Part shown: in pieces, positions 1-9,679 of the stretch
How positions within the stretch are numbered: the first letter of the stretch is position 1
How the letters are laid out: the number at the start of each line of letters is the position of its first letter
Assembly: GCA_029256575.1 (NCBI GenBank)
Contig: JAQSXR010000005.1
Location: 1-64,000 of the forward strand
Source of the DNA: Clostridiales bacterium
GTDB taxonomy: Bacteria > Bacillota > Clostridia > Lachnospirales > JAQSXR01
DNA: 64,000 bases
Reading direction: 5' to 3'
Translations under genes and position numbers: made by a program
Notes under the pieces: model-generated
The model's input: only the letters and a program-made list of their open reading frames with translations
Told to the model about the DNA's origin: nothing
Databases searched by the model: none

Positions 1-239
1 TCTTTAAATAATTTATAGAAAATATCTTCAATCTGAATCTCCGCGTTTTCCTCACCAGATACTTTTGAGAATGCCTTATTTACAAGCTCAAAAAATCTTT
101 CCTTCAGTTCCTCTGCAGTGTATCTAGCTCCATGATACCCGTAAAACAGACTCATCTTATCCCATAGCATTTGCTTTTCTTCATCTGTTTTAATTCCCAC
201 TAATGTTCCATACAGGTCGAAAATATAATTTTTAAACAT
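1..239 (-). CDS. HAD-superfamily hydrolase (N-terminal part, cut by window edge)
   Basis: This is the first 79 or so residues of a haloacid-dehalogenase-type hydrolase. The frame opens with an N-terminal FDLYGTL box, the HAD motif I in which the first Asp forms the phospho-aspartyl intermediate; a Tyr replaces the usual second Asp (DxYGT), so it may be a dehalogenase-like or atypical member rather than a classic phosphatase. The ATG at 239 overlaps the stop codon of the upstream permease gene by eight bases, which suggests translational coupling in one operon. The rest of the gene, with motifs II-IV, lies outside the window, so the substrate cannot be judged. Confidence 0.7.
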   Translation of the reverse strand, partial: MFKNYIFDLYGTLVGIKTDEEKQMLWDKMSLFYGYHGARYTAEELKERFFELVNKAFSKVSGEENAEIQIEDIFYKLFK

Positions 240-1488
240 TTTTTTTCCTTTCTTTCTCTTCTTCTTTTATCTGCCTCGGTGTCCTTAAATCATTCAGTTC
301 AACACCCAATGATTCTTTTCTATATGCAACCCACCTTTTAATAAAAACATTTATAATACCTGCAATAGGAATAGCAAATATCATTCCTGTTAATCCTTTT
401 ATCGACCCAAGTATAACTACTGCTAAAAGAGTAAAAAAAGGATGAATTCCAATACTCTTTCCTTGAATCTTTGGTGATACTACAACTATATATACTTGTT
501 GCACAGCAACAATGTAAATACCAACAAAAATTGCTTCTTTAACGCCACCCGTTACTAATCCAATAATAACTGCCGGTATTATTCCAATCCACGTCCCAAG
601 ATACGGTATTATGTTTGTGTATCCAGCAAATAATCCATTTAAAATAGCAAAATCAAAATCAATTGCTATTAATGTTAGAGATGTAAAGATTGATAATAAC
701 GTTAAATCCAATATCTTACCGCGAATAAATCCAAGAATTACATCATTAATATCCATAGCTATATCTTTAATTGATTTTCTAGTCTTATCTTTCACGGATA
801 ATCTTAATAAATTATCTCCTATCTTTGCAAAATATTCTTGGTTAAATAGAATGCTTCCTGCAAAAACCATACCAAAAAAGATATTTCCTAACACTTGACC
901 TATCCCTGCAAAGGAATTAATTATAGAATTAAGTATCCCTTGTAATGCTCCGGTAACAGTAGATGTAATTCCTCCAAACTGTTCCGCCATTGTAGTTGAT
1001 ATTCCATACTCCTCTAGCATTCCGTCAATACTTTCAACTTGCCTAGAAAAATCAGTAAAATAGGAAGACAAATTCTTAGTAAGTTCTTCTAAACTGAAAT
1101 TACCAAAAGTTCCCCCTACCATTACAAACGTACTATAGCATAAAAATGTAACAGCAGAAATAACTACGCTTGTAGCTAAAAAAATTGATATTAGCCTCGT
1201 AATTTTCTTCTTTTCCGGACTAAATGTGATAACTTCCTTTTTCTTTCCGAATCTAATGTGACCTATCTGGTGCTCAAAAAATCGAACCAAAGGAAACAAT
1301 AGATACGCAATTATTATCCCGTATATAAGCGGTGATAGCATAGATAAAATACGAGCAAAAAATCCAGTTACCGTATCAACAACAATCGCCAAATTTGATA
1401 CAGTGGCATATATTCCATATAAAATCACAAAACAAATGGTTATATACTTTATCTTTTTCATGTATGCTTTATCCAACTCGCGTTTCAT
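232..1488 (-). CDS. AI-2E family transporter / UPF0118 permease
   Basis: A 418-residue polytopic membrane protein with about eight hydrophobic segments, of the normal length and pattern of the AI-2E exporter family (PF01594, YtvI/YhhQ-like). The C-terminal half carries the characteristic run of Gly- and Pro-rich helices (around GTWIGIIPAVIIGLVTGG) and the short charged tail. Family members have been linked to autoinducer-2 export or Na+/H+ exchange, but the substrate is unknown here. The ATG at 1488 has an AGGAG ribosome site seven bases upstream. It is followed immediately, with overlap, by a HAD hydrolase gene. Confidence 0.8.
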   Translation of the reverse strand: MKRELDKAYMKKIKYITICFVILYGIYATVSNLAIVVDTVTGFFARILSMLSPLIYGIIIAYLLFPLVRFFEHQIGHIRFGKKKEVITFSPEKKKITRLISIFLATSVVISAVTFLCYSTFVMVGGTFGNFSLEELTKNLSSYFTDFSRQVESIDGMLEEYGISTTMAEQFGGITSTVTGALQGILNSIINSFAGIGQVLGNIFFGMVFAGSILFNQEYFAKIGDNLLRLSVKDKTRKSIKDIAMDINDVILGFIRGKILDLTLLSIFTSLTLIAIDFDFAILNGLFAGYTNIIPYLGTWIGIIPAVIIGLVTGGVKEAIFVGIYIVAVQQVYIVVVSPKIQGKSIGIHPFFTLLAVVILGSIKGLTGMIFAIPIAGIINVFIKRWVAYRKESLGVELNDLRTPRQIKEEEKERKKNV

Positions 1489-1541
1489 GTAAACACTCCT
1501 ACCTATATCGTATTTAATAATAATATCATTTCTTTACTTTT

Positions 1542-2201
1542 TTACAAAGTACATTTTGTTGATTTAAACGTTACGTGCTTTTTCGTTATTGGATGTACAA
1601 ATCCTAACTCATTAGAGTGGAGGGCTAGTTTTACAAATCCTTTTATACCCGATATACTCTTATTATACTTTGTATCGCCAACTATTGGAGTATTATTATT
1701 TGCAAATTGTACTCTTATTTGATGATGTCTTCCTGAAATAAGATTAATCATAATTTTGCTGATTGTTTGTTCATTCTCTATTTTTGTCTCTATTAAACTA
1801 TATTCTAATTTTGCAAACTTAGCACCATTTGTCCCCTTATTTACCACGAAAGACATATTACTAATAGGATCTTTTAAAAGCCAATCTTCTAGTTTCCCAT
1901 TTTGAGGAACCTGTCCACAAACTTTTGCTATATAGATTTTTTTCATCATACCCAACCTTATTTGTTCACTCAATAATGCATTCGTTTCTTTTGTCTTTGC
2001 AAATACCATTAGCCCACTTACAGGTCTATCAAGTCTATGAACTAACCCTATATAATATTCATCTTTCTCAGTGCTTGTTTTTTTTAAATAATATCTTAAC
2101 ATGCTTACCATATCTACATCTTTTGATTTATCACTTTGCACTGGTGTATTCTCTGGTTTCTCAACTACAATTATATCTTCATCTTCATATACTATATCCA
2201 T
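1542..2201 (-). CDS. RluA-family RNA pseudouridine synthase
   Basis: A 219-residue protein that isomerises uridine to pseudouridine in rRNA or tRNA. It carries the family's catalytic box HRLDRPVSG, with Asp58 the expected nucleophile, and the later RHHQIRVQFA motif of the RluA class. There is no N-terminal S4 RNA-binding domain, so it is a short, single-domain member like YlyB relatives or RluA itself. Which nucleotide it modifies cannot be told from sequence. It lies 31 bases downstream of a zinc-ribbon protein gene on the same strand. Confidence 0.85.
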   Translation of the reverse strand: MDIVYEDEDIIVVEKPENTPVQSDKSKDVDMVSMLRYYLKKTSTEKDEYYIGLVHRLDRPVSGLMVFAKTKETNALLSEQIRLGMMKKIYIAKVCGQVPQNGKLEDWLLKDPISNMSFVVNKGTNGAKFAKLEYSLIETKIENEQTISKIMINLISGRHHQIRVQFANNNTPIVGDTKYNKSISGIKGFVKLALHSNELGFVHPITKKHVTFKSTKCTL

Positions 2202-2232
2202 TATTTGCTTCTTCTCCGATTTTATATGCTAT

Positions 2233-2484
2233 TTATTTTGATGGTATTTGAACTTTTTCGTTTATGATAACTAATCTTCCTTCATCAATATACTGTAAAA
2301 TTTCTTGTATCTTTATATCTAACGCAGCTGACAATTGTATTGCATTTGATCTAGGATGATCCAATAAGAATTTCTCAACTATTTGAAATCTCGCAATATC
2401 TTTGTATGCACATTCTCTGCAACTAGTTGACTTAATACGAGAATTGTATAACTTTCCACAATGTTTACATACACATACTTCCAT
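2233..2484 (-). CDS. Small zinc-ribbon/helix-turn-helix protein, YvyF-like
   Basis: An 83-residue protein with an N-terminal CxxC...CxxC zinc ribbon (CKHCGKLY ... CRECAY) followed by a helix-turn-helix-like segment (PRSNAIQLSAALDI). This is the arrangement of the flagellar-operon protein YvyF (TIGR03826), of unsettled role, found near flagellar genes in Firmicutes. A strong GAGGTGG ribosome site precedes the ATG at 2484. There is no flagellar gene beside it here; the flagellin cluster of this window lies 50 kb away. The family assignment rests on architecture only. Confidence 0.6.
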   Translation of the reverse strand: MEVCVCKHCGKLYNSRIKSTSCRECAYKDIARFQIVEKFLLDHPRSNAIQLSAALDIKIQEILQYIDEGRLVIINEKVQIPSK

Positions 2485-2572
2485 GCCTAAACCACCTCAT
2501 CTTAATTTCGTTTTCATCTTGCCACATATTAAGGTATTGTTATAGTCTCTATCCCTTTTAGTGTATCACATG

Positions 2573-2601
2573 TTGACAAATATCTCTATATAAAATATAA
2601 T
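2573..2601 (+). promoter_or_regulatory. Sigma-A promoter of the ABC-F gene
   Basis: TTGACA (2573-2578), 17-base spacer, TATAAT (2596-2601): a perfect vegetative promoter, about 30 bases upstream of the ABC-F start codon. Confidence 0.85.
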
Positions 2602-2631
2602 TTTACCACATCATCAAGATAGGAGATTTTT

Positions 2632-4185
2632 ATGATACTTTCAGTTTCAAACTTAAGTCACGGTTTCGGTGACCGTGCTATTTTTAATAATGTATCTTTT
2701 CGACTTTTAAAAGGCGAGCACATTGGTTTAATCGGTGCTAATGGAGAAGGAAAATCAACCTTCTTAAATATAGTAATAGGAAAATTGCAACCGGATGAAG
2801 GAAAGGTTGAATGGAATAAAAATGTTCGTGTTGGATACCTTGACCAACACACAGTGTTAGAGCGTGGCATGACAGTTCGTGATGTCTTGAAATCAGCTTT
2901 CAAATATTTATTTGATATGGAGGCTAGGCAGAATGAATTATATGACAAAATGGGCTTAGTAGAAGCAGATGAATTAAATTCAATGCTAGAAGAAACTGGC
3001 TTGATTCAAGATTTATTAACGCATAATGACTTTTATTCTATCGATGTTAAAGTAGAAGAAATAGGACGTGCATTAGGCCTAGATGATGTTGGTCTTGACA
3101 AAGATGTTAATGATTTGAGTGGAGGACAGCGAACTAAAGTTCTACTCGGAAAATTATTACTTGAAAAACCAGATATCCTTTTACTAGATGAACCAACAAA
3201 TTACCTTGACGAACAACATATTGAGTGGCTAAAAAGATATTTGCAAGAATATGAGAATGCTTTTATTCTAATATCTCATGATATTCCATTCTTAAATAAT
3301 GTTGTAAATCTTATTTATCATATGGAAAACCAAGAGCTAAATCGATATGTTGGCGATTACAATACCTTTATGGGTATATATGAAATGAGAAAAACACAAT
3401 TAGAATCAGCTTATAAACGTCAACAGCAAGAAATCGCTGACTTAGAGGACTTTGTTGCACGTAATAAAGCTAGAGTATCAACAAGAAATATGGCAATGTC
3501 TAGACAAAAAAAACTTGATAAAATGGATGTCATTGAATTGTCAAAGGAAAAGCCGAAACCAGAATTCAACTTTAAAGAAGCGCGTGCTGCAAGCCGGTAC
3601 ATTTTTGAGACAAAAGATTTAGTAATCGGCTATGATGAACCTCTTTCAAGACCTCTTACCTTACAAATGGAACGCGGACAAAAATTAGCACTAACAGGAG
3701 CTAACGGAATAGGAAAAACTACTCTACTTAAGAGTATCTTAGGAATTATCCCACCACTTTCCGGAACGGTTACCCTAGGGGATTATCTATACAAGGGTTA
3801 TTTCGAGCAAGAACTAAAAGGTGCAAATAACAATTCATGTATAGAGGAAATATGGAAAGAATATCCTTCTTATTCTCAATATGAAGTTCGAACTGCTCTC
3901 GCAAAATGCGGTCTAACCACAAAACATATCGAAAGTAAAGTTATGGTATTAAGTGGTGGAGAGCAGGCCAAAGTTCGTTTATGTAAACTTATCAATCGAG
4001 AAACTAATATTTTATTACTAGACGAACCTACAAATCACTTAGATGTAGATGCAAAAGAAGAATTAAAACGTGCGTTAAAACAGTACAAAGGCAGTATCCT
4101 CTTAATAAGTCATGAACCTGAATTTTACAAAGATATTGTAACCGATGTATGGAACTGTGAAGATTGGACAACAAAAACAATCTAA
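2632..4185 (+). CDS. ABC-F family ATP-binding protein
   Basis: A 517-residue soluble protein with two ABC ATPase domains and no membrane segment, the hallmark of ABC-F translation factors that act on the ribosomal E site. Domain 1 has Walker A GANGEGKST, signature LSGGQ and Walker B ILLLDEPTNYLD; domain 2 has GANGIGKTT, LSGGE and ILLLDEPTNHLD. The charged linker (about residues 240-320) matches the ABC-F P-site tRNA interaction motif region. The length and domains fit the YkpA/YdiF-type housekeeping group; an antibiotic-resistance member cannot be excluded. It is monocistronic, between its own promoter and a strong terminator. Confidence 0.85.
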   Translation: MILSVSNLSHGFGDRAIFNNVSFRLLKGEHIGLIGANGEGKSTFLNIVIGKLQPDEGKVEWNKNVRVGYLDQHTVLERGMTVRDVLKSAFKYLFDMEARQNELYDKMGLVEADELNSMLEETGLIQDLLTHNDFYSIDVKVEEIGRALGLDDVGLDKDVNDLSGGQRTKVLLGKLLLEKPDILLLDEPTNYLDEQHIEWLKRYLQEYENAFILISHDIPFLNNVVNLIYHMENQELNRYVGDYNTFMGIYEMRKTQLESAYKRQQQEIADLEDFVARNKARVSTRNMAMSRQKKLDKMDVIELSKEKPKPEFNFKEARAASRYIFETKDLVIGYDEPLSRPLTLQMERGQKLALTGANGIGKTTLLKSILGIIPPLSGTVTLGDYLYKGYFEQELKGANNNSCIEEIWKEYPSYSQYEVRTALAKCGLTTKHIESKVMVLSGGEQAKVRLCKLINRETNILLLDEPTNHLDVDAKEELKRALKQYKGSILLISHEPEFYKDIVTDVWNCEDWTTKTI

Positions 4186-4222
4186 AAAAGAGCTGTAAAC
4201 TAATAATAGTTTACAGCTTTTT
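4186..4222. terminator. Bidirectional terminator between ABC-F gene and murA
   Basis: A perfect 12-bp stem (4191-4202 with 4207-4218, loop ATAA) with A-rich and T-rich flanks, placed between two convergent genes, so it can serve both. Confidence 0.85.
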
Positions 4223-4253
4223 ATAAAATCCCCCGATTTTATTTGATCGCATT

Positions 4254-5552
4254 TTAAGATGTTTTCTTAAGTCTAAATTTCTGTTCCTCTTTATCCGTAG
4301 TTACTCTTTGAATTTGAGCACCTAAACCACATAATTTACCTACAAAATCTTCATATCCACGTTCGATATAATCTATTCTCTCAACAACCGTAAATCCATC
4401 TGCAATAATTCCTGCTATAACTAATGCTGCCCCAGCTCTTAAATCAGGTGCTGATACTGTTGCTCCTGTAAATTTTGAAGATTTTTCAATTATAGCAGTA
4501 TTGCCTTCAACTTTAATTGTTGCACCCATTCTACTCAATTCATCTACATATTTAAATCTATTTTCAAAAATACTCTCTGTAATAATGCTTGTCCCTTGTG
4601 CAAAACACAAAGCTACCGTCATTTGTGGTTGCATATCTGTTGGAAATCCAGGATAAGGCAATGTCTTAATGTTGGTAGGTTTATACTCTTGATTACCAAC
4701 AACTCTTATACTATCGTCACCTTCTGTAACGACAGCTCCCATTTCTTGCAATTTAGCAGAAATTGCTTCCATATGCTTTGGTATTACATTTTTAACAACA
4801 ATGTCCCCACCAGTTGCTGCTGCCGCTACCATAAAGGTCCCTGCTTCTATTTGATCTGGTATTATCATATATTGTGTTCCATGTAATTTTTGTACACCAT
4901 TTATTTTTATTAAGTCTGTACCAGCACCTTTAATCTCGGCACCCATACTATTCAAGAAATTAGCTACGTCTACGATATGTGGTTCTTTTGCTGCATTCTC
5001 TATAATAGTTGTACCTTCAGCGAGTACACTGGCAAGCATTATATTAATAGTTGCTCCTACTGTAACCACATCTAAATAAATATTTGTACCAACTAATCTA
5101 TCTGCTGATGCTATTATCATACCATGTTCAAGTTTAACAGTTGCACCTAGTGCTTCAAATCCTTTAATATGTTGATCAATAGGACGACTACCTATATTAC
5201 ATCCGCCCGGTAGTGCAACTTCTGCATTTTTGTATTTTCCTAATAATGATCCAAGCAAGTAATAAGAAGCTCTTATTTTTCTTATGAAATCATAATCGAT
5301 ACTCTTTGTAGAAACTGTTTTTCCACAAATCTTAACCGTATGATCATCAACTCTATCAACTTTGGCGCCCGTTTGCTCTATTGCACTTAATAAAACACTT
5401 ATGTCACTAACTTTTGGTAAGTTCTCTATTGTACATGTTTCATCTGATAAAATAGCCGCTGCAAGTATAGCTAGTGCTGCATTCTTTGCACCACCAATCG
5501 ATACTTCACCAACTAATTTAGTATTCCCTTTAATAATATATCTATCTCCCAT
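4254..5552 (-). CDS. murA: UDP-N-acetylglucosamine 1-carboxyvinyltransferase
   Basis: A 432-residue enzyme that transfers enolpyruvate from PEP to UDP-GlcNAc, the first committed step of peptidoglycan synthesis in the cytoplasm. The conserved Lys23-Asn24 pair (GGAKNA) and the catalytic cysteine Cys118 in LPGGCNIGSRP are present; Cys at this position is the fosfomycin target. The length is typical. The ATG at 5552 follows GAGGTG. It lies just downstream of the wal operon but has a separate sigma-A promoter. Firmicutes usually have two copies (murAA and murAB); which one this is cannot be told. Confidence 0.95.
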   Translation of the reverse strand: MGDRYIIKGNTKLVGEVSIGGAKNAALAILAAAILSDETCTIENLPKVSDISVLLSAIEQTGAKVDRVDDHTVKICGKTVSTKSIDYDFIRKIRASYYLLGSLLGKYKNAEVALPGGCNIGSRPIDQHIKGFEALGATVKLEHGMIIASADRLVGTNIYLDVVTVGATINIMLASVLAEGTTIIENAAKEPHIVDVANFLNSMGAEIKGAGTDLIKINGVQKLHGTQYMIIPDQIEAGTFMVAAAATGGDIVVKNVIPKHMEAISAKLQEMGAVVTEGDDSIRVVGNQEYKPTNIKTLPYPGFPTDMQPQMTVALCFAQGTSIITESIFENRFKYVDELSRMGATIKVEGNTAIIEKSSKFTGATVSAPDLRAGAALVIAGIIADGFTVVERIDYIERGYEDFVGKLCGLGAQIQRVTTDKEEQKFRLKKTS

Positions 5553-5587
5553 AGTACACCTCTTATTATTTTATAACGCACATTCAC

Positions 5588-5616
5588 ATTATAGCAACCA
5601 ATGTTCGATTTGTAAA
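5588..5616 (-). promoter_or_regulatory. Sigma-A promoter of murA
   Basis: On the minus strand TTTACA (5616-5611), 17 bases, TATAAT (5593-5588), 36 bases before the murA start. Confidence 0.8.
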
Positions 5617-5657
5617 CACTAACAATTTTGGTATTTTCGCGTTTTTCTAACAAATGA

Positions 5658-6521
5658 CTAATTTACAATTTCGTTTGTATATGCATTTATATAAAATATT
5701 TTTCCATTTACTAACTCAACTCTATAATATGGTTCAATATAATCTTGCTTCATATCCTCATATTTTCGAATTCCAGCATCATATCCTATTTCTATTTTCA
5801 TAATTATAGTTTGTTCCGTAACACCATCTTTTATTCTTTCACCAACATTGTACAGCATTTCTTCTGGCTCTACTAAGTAGTGTTTTTCCTTAATTAAGCC
5901 TTTAATTTCTAAATATTTTATAGTTGCATTCACTTCACCATTCATACCTATACTGATTCTTATATAGCTTCCAAATATCGGTGTTTTTTCATAATATCCC
6001 ATATAATTAAATTCATAAGAATTTTCATCATTGGTAGATAATACTAATTTCATATTATTATTATTACTAATTATTTTTTTAACTAAGTTATTTGCATATG
6101 TCTTAATTGCCGTTTCAGAATTACCAATTTCATTAATATTTTCAATAATATTTTTATAAGTATACTCTTCTTTGTCTACTGGATTTTCATTAAAAGTTAA
6201 ACTTTCATCTCCATTTGAATATATAATTATATCATTATTGGTTTCCATAATGTACGAATTATTCTCAAAAACATTATATACAATTTGTTCAATATCCAAA
6301 TCTTTTTTTGCCAATCCTAATCGTTGCATTGGCGCATAATTAGGAATAAAATCATACATTGCAATATGATATCTGTCCAAATTTACTTGTAGCTCAGTAA
6401 GTCTATTCCCTGTTACTTCATATTTAGTCTTTGCATTTTCATTTGAAAGAATAAGACCTAAACAAATGTTTATTAGTAAAAAAGCACAAATTAATATTCC
6501 ATTGACTTTTCCCCAGTTCAT
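5658..6521 (-). CDS. yycI: YycI-like regulator of the WalK kinase
   Basis: A 287-residue protein with one N-terminal membrane anchor (residues about 7-25) and an extracytoplasmic domain, last gene of the walR-walK-yycH-yycI set. In Bacillus, YycH and YycI form a membrane-bound complex with WalK and modulate its activity. The position, topology, length and the PNYAPMQRLGL segment fit YycI; overall sequence conservation of this family is low, so the identification depends partly on context. The usual next gene, the MBL-fold walJ/yycJ, is not here; murA follows instead. Confidence 0.75.
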   Translation of the reverse strand: MNWGKVNGILICAFLLINICLGLILSNENAKTKYEVTGNRLTELQVNLDRYHIAMYDFIPNYAPMQRLGLAKKDLDIEQIVYNVFENNSYIMETNNDIIIYSNGDESLTFNENPVDKEEYTYKNIIENINEIGNSETAIKTYANNLVKKIISNNNNMKLVLSTNDENSYEFNYMGYYEKTPIFGSYIRISIGMNGEVNATIKYLEIKGLIKEKHYLVEPEEMLYNVGERIKDGVTEQTIIMKIEIGYDAGIRKYEDMKQDYIEPYYRVELVNGKIFYINAYTNEIVN

Positions 6522-6541
6522 TTGGTTACTCCTTTCTTCCT

Positions 6542-7909
6542 CTACTTAATCGGTATTAAAAAACGTTGGTCATTCTCAGCAACCCAACTAATTTCACATT
6601 CTTTGCGGTCACTATAATAAATATAGGCGATGTAAGCATCACTAATTGGCTTTATCTTAACACTATCTTTTTTAATTGAGTCAAGGACATATTGATAATC
6701 TAAATTTACACTTTCAAAGGTCCCCATTGTAATATTATAATTAAATATCAACCGCTTATAAAAACTAACTTTACCATTGCTCACTACTACTTCAATAGGA
6801 GCACTAATACCAAGATCTGATTTGGTTGCGTACGGGATGACGATATCATAATCATCATATGTATATTCGAAATAAAAATACGCTTCATTATCAACTACCT
6901 TATAATTTGATAAATGAATTTCTTGATTCGCTACTAATAAATCCTTTTCCATAAATGAAATTGCACTCTTATAAGCACTAGAAAGATTAAGTGCAGCCCC
7001 TTTTCCTACTGATATATCTGAATACTCAATAATTCCTTGTTCCAAATTATACTTAACAATTAGTCTTTCATCTCTATATGTTAAGATTTTTGAATTGTCC
7101 CCTTCTACCATATATTTGCTAGCTGAATTAGGGAAAAAAGGATTAACAAATGCCTCAACATCAGATAGATTAACTTGCGTTTCCGCTTCGATAAACGGAG
7201 TATAGATTTCAAAAACAGGATTCGATATTACACCACTTTTTTCTTTTTGAAAAAAGATATTGTTACTAAATTCCATAATTCCACTATATTTCGTTGACTC
7301 TACTATCTCTAAGTTACCTTTTTCCGATAGAGAGATAACTCTTTGTAAAACTGTTTGGTTTAGTTGCGCTGTTGTTTTATCATTTGCAATTATCTCTAAC
7401 GTTTTATTCTCTTCTTCATTAATTAAATAGGCACTGCAACTGGAATCATGCATTTGTATTACTACCGTATCAAATTCAAAATTACTATAATCGTTTTTTT
7501 TCTTCTTTACGTGTAAATCCTCAATCCATTCATCTAGTTGTACTTTTATGCCTAAATCCAGATTAATCGCATTGGTCTCCCATAACTTAGTCCAATTAAT
7601 TCCTTCTATTAGCTCATATTTTCCATTTAGGAATACCTGTTGCATTAGTTTTCTAGTCGTGAAATTTAATTCATCAAATTCTGCTCTAGTTCGCTTTATT
7701 AAGTAAAATTCTTTATTAACATTATCAAATATAGTTAACTTTGATGGCGTAACAAATGTTATTTCTCGATCTATTAATTCTGTATAGGAATCCTTTGTTT
7801 TTGTATTAAATACCCACATTGAGGATATTCCATCAAACCATACATTTGCAGTCAATATTAAGCTTGAAGTTACTAATATACACAAAATTATCACTTTCGC
7901 TTTATTCAT
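6542..7909 (-). CDS. yycH: YycH-like regulator of the WalK kinase
   Basis: A 455-residue protein with a single N-terminal membrane anchor and a large extracytoplasmic domain. It sits between walK (15 bases upstream) and yycI (20 bases downstream), the canonical place of YycH, which with YycI holds WalK in check at the septal membrane in Bacillus. Sequence motifs of this family are weak, so context carries the call. A GGAGGG ribosome site precedes the ATG at 7909. Confidence 0.8.
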   Translation of the reverse strand: MNKAKVIILCILVTSSLILTANVWFDGISSMWVFNTKTKDSYTELIDREITFVTPSKLTIFDNVNKEFYLIKRTRAEFDELNFTTRKLMQQVFLNGKYELIEGINWTKLWETNAINLDLGIKVQLDEWIEDLHVKKKKNDYSNFEFDTVVIQMHDSSCSAYLINEEENKTLEIIANDKTTAQLNQTVLQRVISLSEKGNLEIVESTKYSGIMEFSNNIFFQKEKSGVISNPVFEIYTPFIEAETQVNLSDVEAFVNPFFPNSASKYMVEGDNSKILTYRDERLIVKYNLEQGIIEYSDISVGKGAALNLSSAYKSAISFMEKDLLVANQEIHLSNYKVVDNEAYFYFEYTYDDYDIVIPYATKSDLGISAPIEVVVSNGKVSFYKRLIFNYNITMGTFESVNLDYQYVLDSIKKDSVKIKPISDAYIAYIYYSDRKECEISWVAENDQRFLIPIK

Positions 7910-7924
7910 CTAATCCCTCCAAAC

Positions 7925-9676
7925 CTACTTAAGGAGCTTTAACTTAATATAAAAGGTTGTTCCTTTATCTATTTCGCTTTCAACACTTATCATTCCACCG
8001 TGGTGTTCAATAATCTCTTTTGCTATCGCAAGACCTAGTCCTGTTCCACCCATAGCACGCGACCTTGCCTTATCAACTCTATAAAAACGTTCAAATATTC
8101 TAGGTAAATCTTCTGCTGGTATACCAAATCCATTATCACTAACTTTAATAACTGCATAATTATCCTGTTGCGTAACACTTACCTTAATATTTGCACCTTC
8201 TTGGCTATATTTTATAGCATTTCCTACGATATTTCTAACTACTTGAATAATTCTATTTGCATCACCTTGTACTGTAAGCTTTTCTTTAGATTCTTCATAC
8301 TGAATTGTTTGTGCCTTCTTAATTGCTTCCGCCTTATATTTTTCTACAACATCTGAAGTTAATAATGAAATATTAAGAGGTTCCATCTCAAAATTAATTT
8401 GTCTGTTATCTAATTTTGATAGCTCAAGTAGATCATGAACTAATACTGTCATTCTATCACTTTCACTATTAATAACACCTAAGAATCTTTTGGATATTTC
8501 AGGGTCGTCAATTTCTCCCACTAATAATGTCTCTGCATAACTTTTAATTGTTGTAATTGGTGTTCTTAATTCATGAGAAACATTTGCAACAAATTCTTTT
8601 TGTAATTCTTCTAATTTTTTATGTTTGGTAATATCTTGAATAACTACTATTATTCCTATATCATTTTCTTCAACAACGAATTTGTACGGAGCTAAACATA
8701 TATTTAAGTATCTATTCTTGATGCTTATAACATGCTGTTTTGTCTCCTCTGTTTCATTTAGTTCTATATCTTCTAAGTCTAGCCAATCCTCAAATACTTC
8801 CTTAAAAGTACTTTTCTTACCAATGTCAAAAAACTCACCTGATGCAGGGTTTTGATGTACAAGGCAACCTTTACTATCAAACACTAATATTCCATCCGTC
8901 ATATGACCAAATACAGCTTCTAACTTGTTCTTCTCAGCATATACTTCTGATAGTGTCTTATTTAGCTCTTTTGCCATTGTATTAAATGTCAGCGTTAATT
9001 CACCAATTTCATCCCCTGACATTGGATCCATAACTATATTAAGTTCTCCACCTGCTATTTTCTTTGCATTTTTGGTTAATTCTCTTATTGGTTGTGTGAG
9101 GGTATTCGCAAGTAATAAACCTAGTATGGATGCTAGGACCAATGCTACCACAACAGATGTAGCAATGATTAGTATTGATTGCCTTAAATTGTCCTCTACA
9201 CTTGAAGTGGTTGCCTTAGAATAAATTACATAAGCTACTTTATCTTCTACTAGAACTGGTTCAGCATAATCTCTATACTTCGTTATTGTACCATCTGTAT
9301 TTTCCATAACCCCTTTTGCTACTTCTGCAGGTTTTTTCCCGCTTATAGAAGTTACAATTACGTGCCTTAAATTCTTAGTTTTCCCCTCCATCGGGAAAAT
9401 CTCATAACCTTCATAATCATATAGTAACACTTCATAATCACTTGCAAGACTGGCTCTCCCTGAAATCGTATTAATTAATTCTTGTCTTAAGTCCCCATCA
9501 CTTGTATCACTTTCGAGACCTCGTTGAATTACCTCGATTGCTTGTTTAAGCTGATTGTCCAAGGTTTTATACGCACTGTTTCTTATTAATGTAATAATTA
9601 ACGTTCCACTTACAATCATAACAAGAATAACCATAATTACATAAAACAAAACTAACCGCGTTCTAACACTTTTCAT
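7925..9676 (-). CDS. walK: Sensor histidine kinase WalK (VicK/YycG)
   Basis: A 583-residue membrane kinase of the WalRK system that controls peptidoglycan hydrolases in low-GC Gram-positives. Two membrane segments (about 9-30 and 167-190) bracket an extracytoplasmic domain; then HAMP (190-243), PAS (about 250-350), the HisKA dimerisation box SHELRTP with phosphoacceptor His368, and a HATPase domain with an N box (NIVGNAIKYS), G1 (DNGFGIP) and G2 (GGTGLGLA). Length and architecture match WalK. It begins three bases after walR with its GAGGTG ribosome site inside the end of walR. Confidence 0.92.
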   Translation of the reverse strand: MKSVRTRLVLFYVIMVILVMIVSGTLIITLIRNSAYKTLDNQLKQAIEVIQRGLESDTSDGDLRQELINTISGRASLASDYEVLLYDYEGYEIFPMEGKTKNLRHVIVTSISGKKPAEVAKGVMENTDGTITKYRDYAEPVLVEDKVAYVIYSKATTSSVEDNLRQSILIIATSVVVALVLASILGLLLANTLTQPIRELTKNAKKIAGGELNIVMDPMSGDEIGELTLTFNTMAKELNKTLSEVYAEKNKLEAVFGHMTDGILVFDSKGCLVHQNPASGEFFDIGKKSTFKEVFEDWLDLEDIELNETEETKQHVISIKNRYLNICLAPYKFVVEENDIGIIVVIQDITKHKKLEELQKEFVANVSHELRTPITTIKSYAETLLVGEIDDPEISKRFLGVINSESDRMTVLVHDLLELSKLDNRQINFEMEPLNISLLTSDVVEKYKAEAIKKAQTIQYEESKEKLTVQGDANRIIQVVRNIVGNAIKYSQEGANIKVSVTQQDNYAVIKVSDNGFGIPAEDLPRIFERFYRVDKARSRAMGGTGLGLAIAKEIIEHHGGMISVESEIDKGTTFYIKLKLLK

Positions 9677-9679
9677 TGT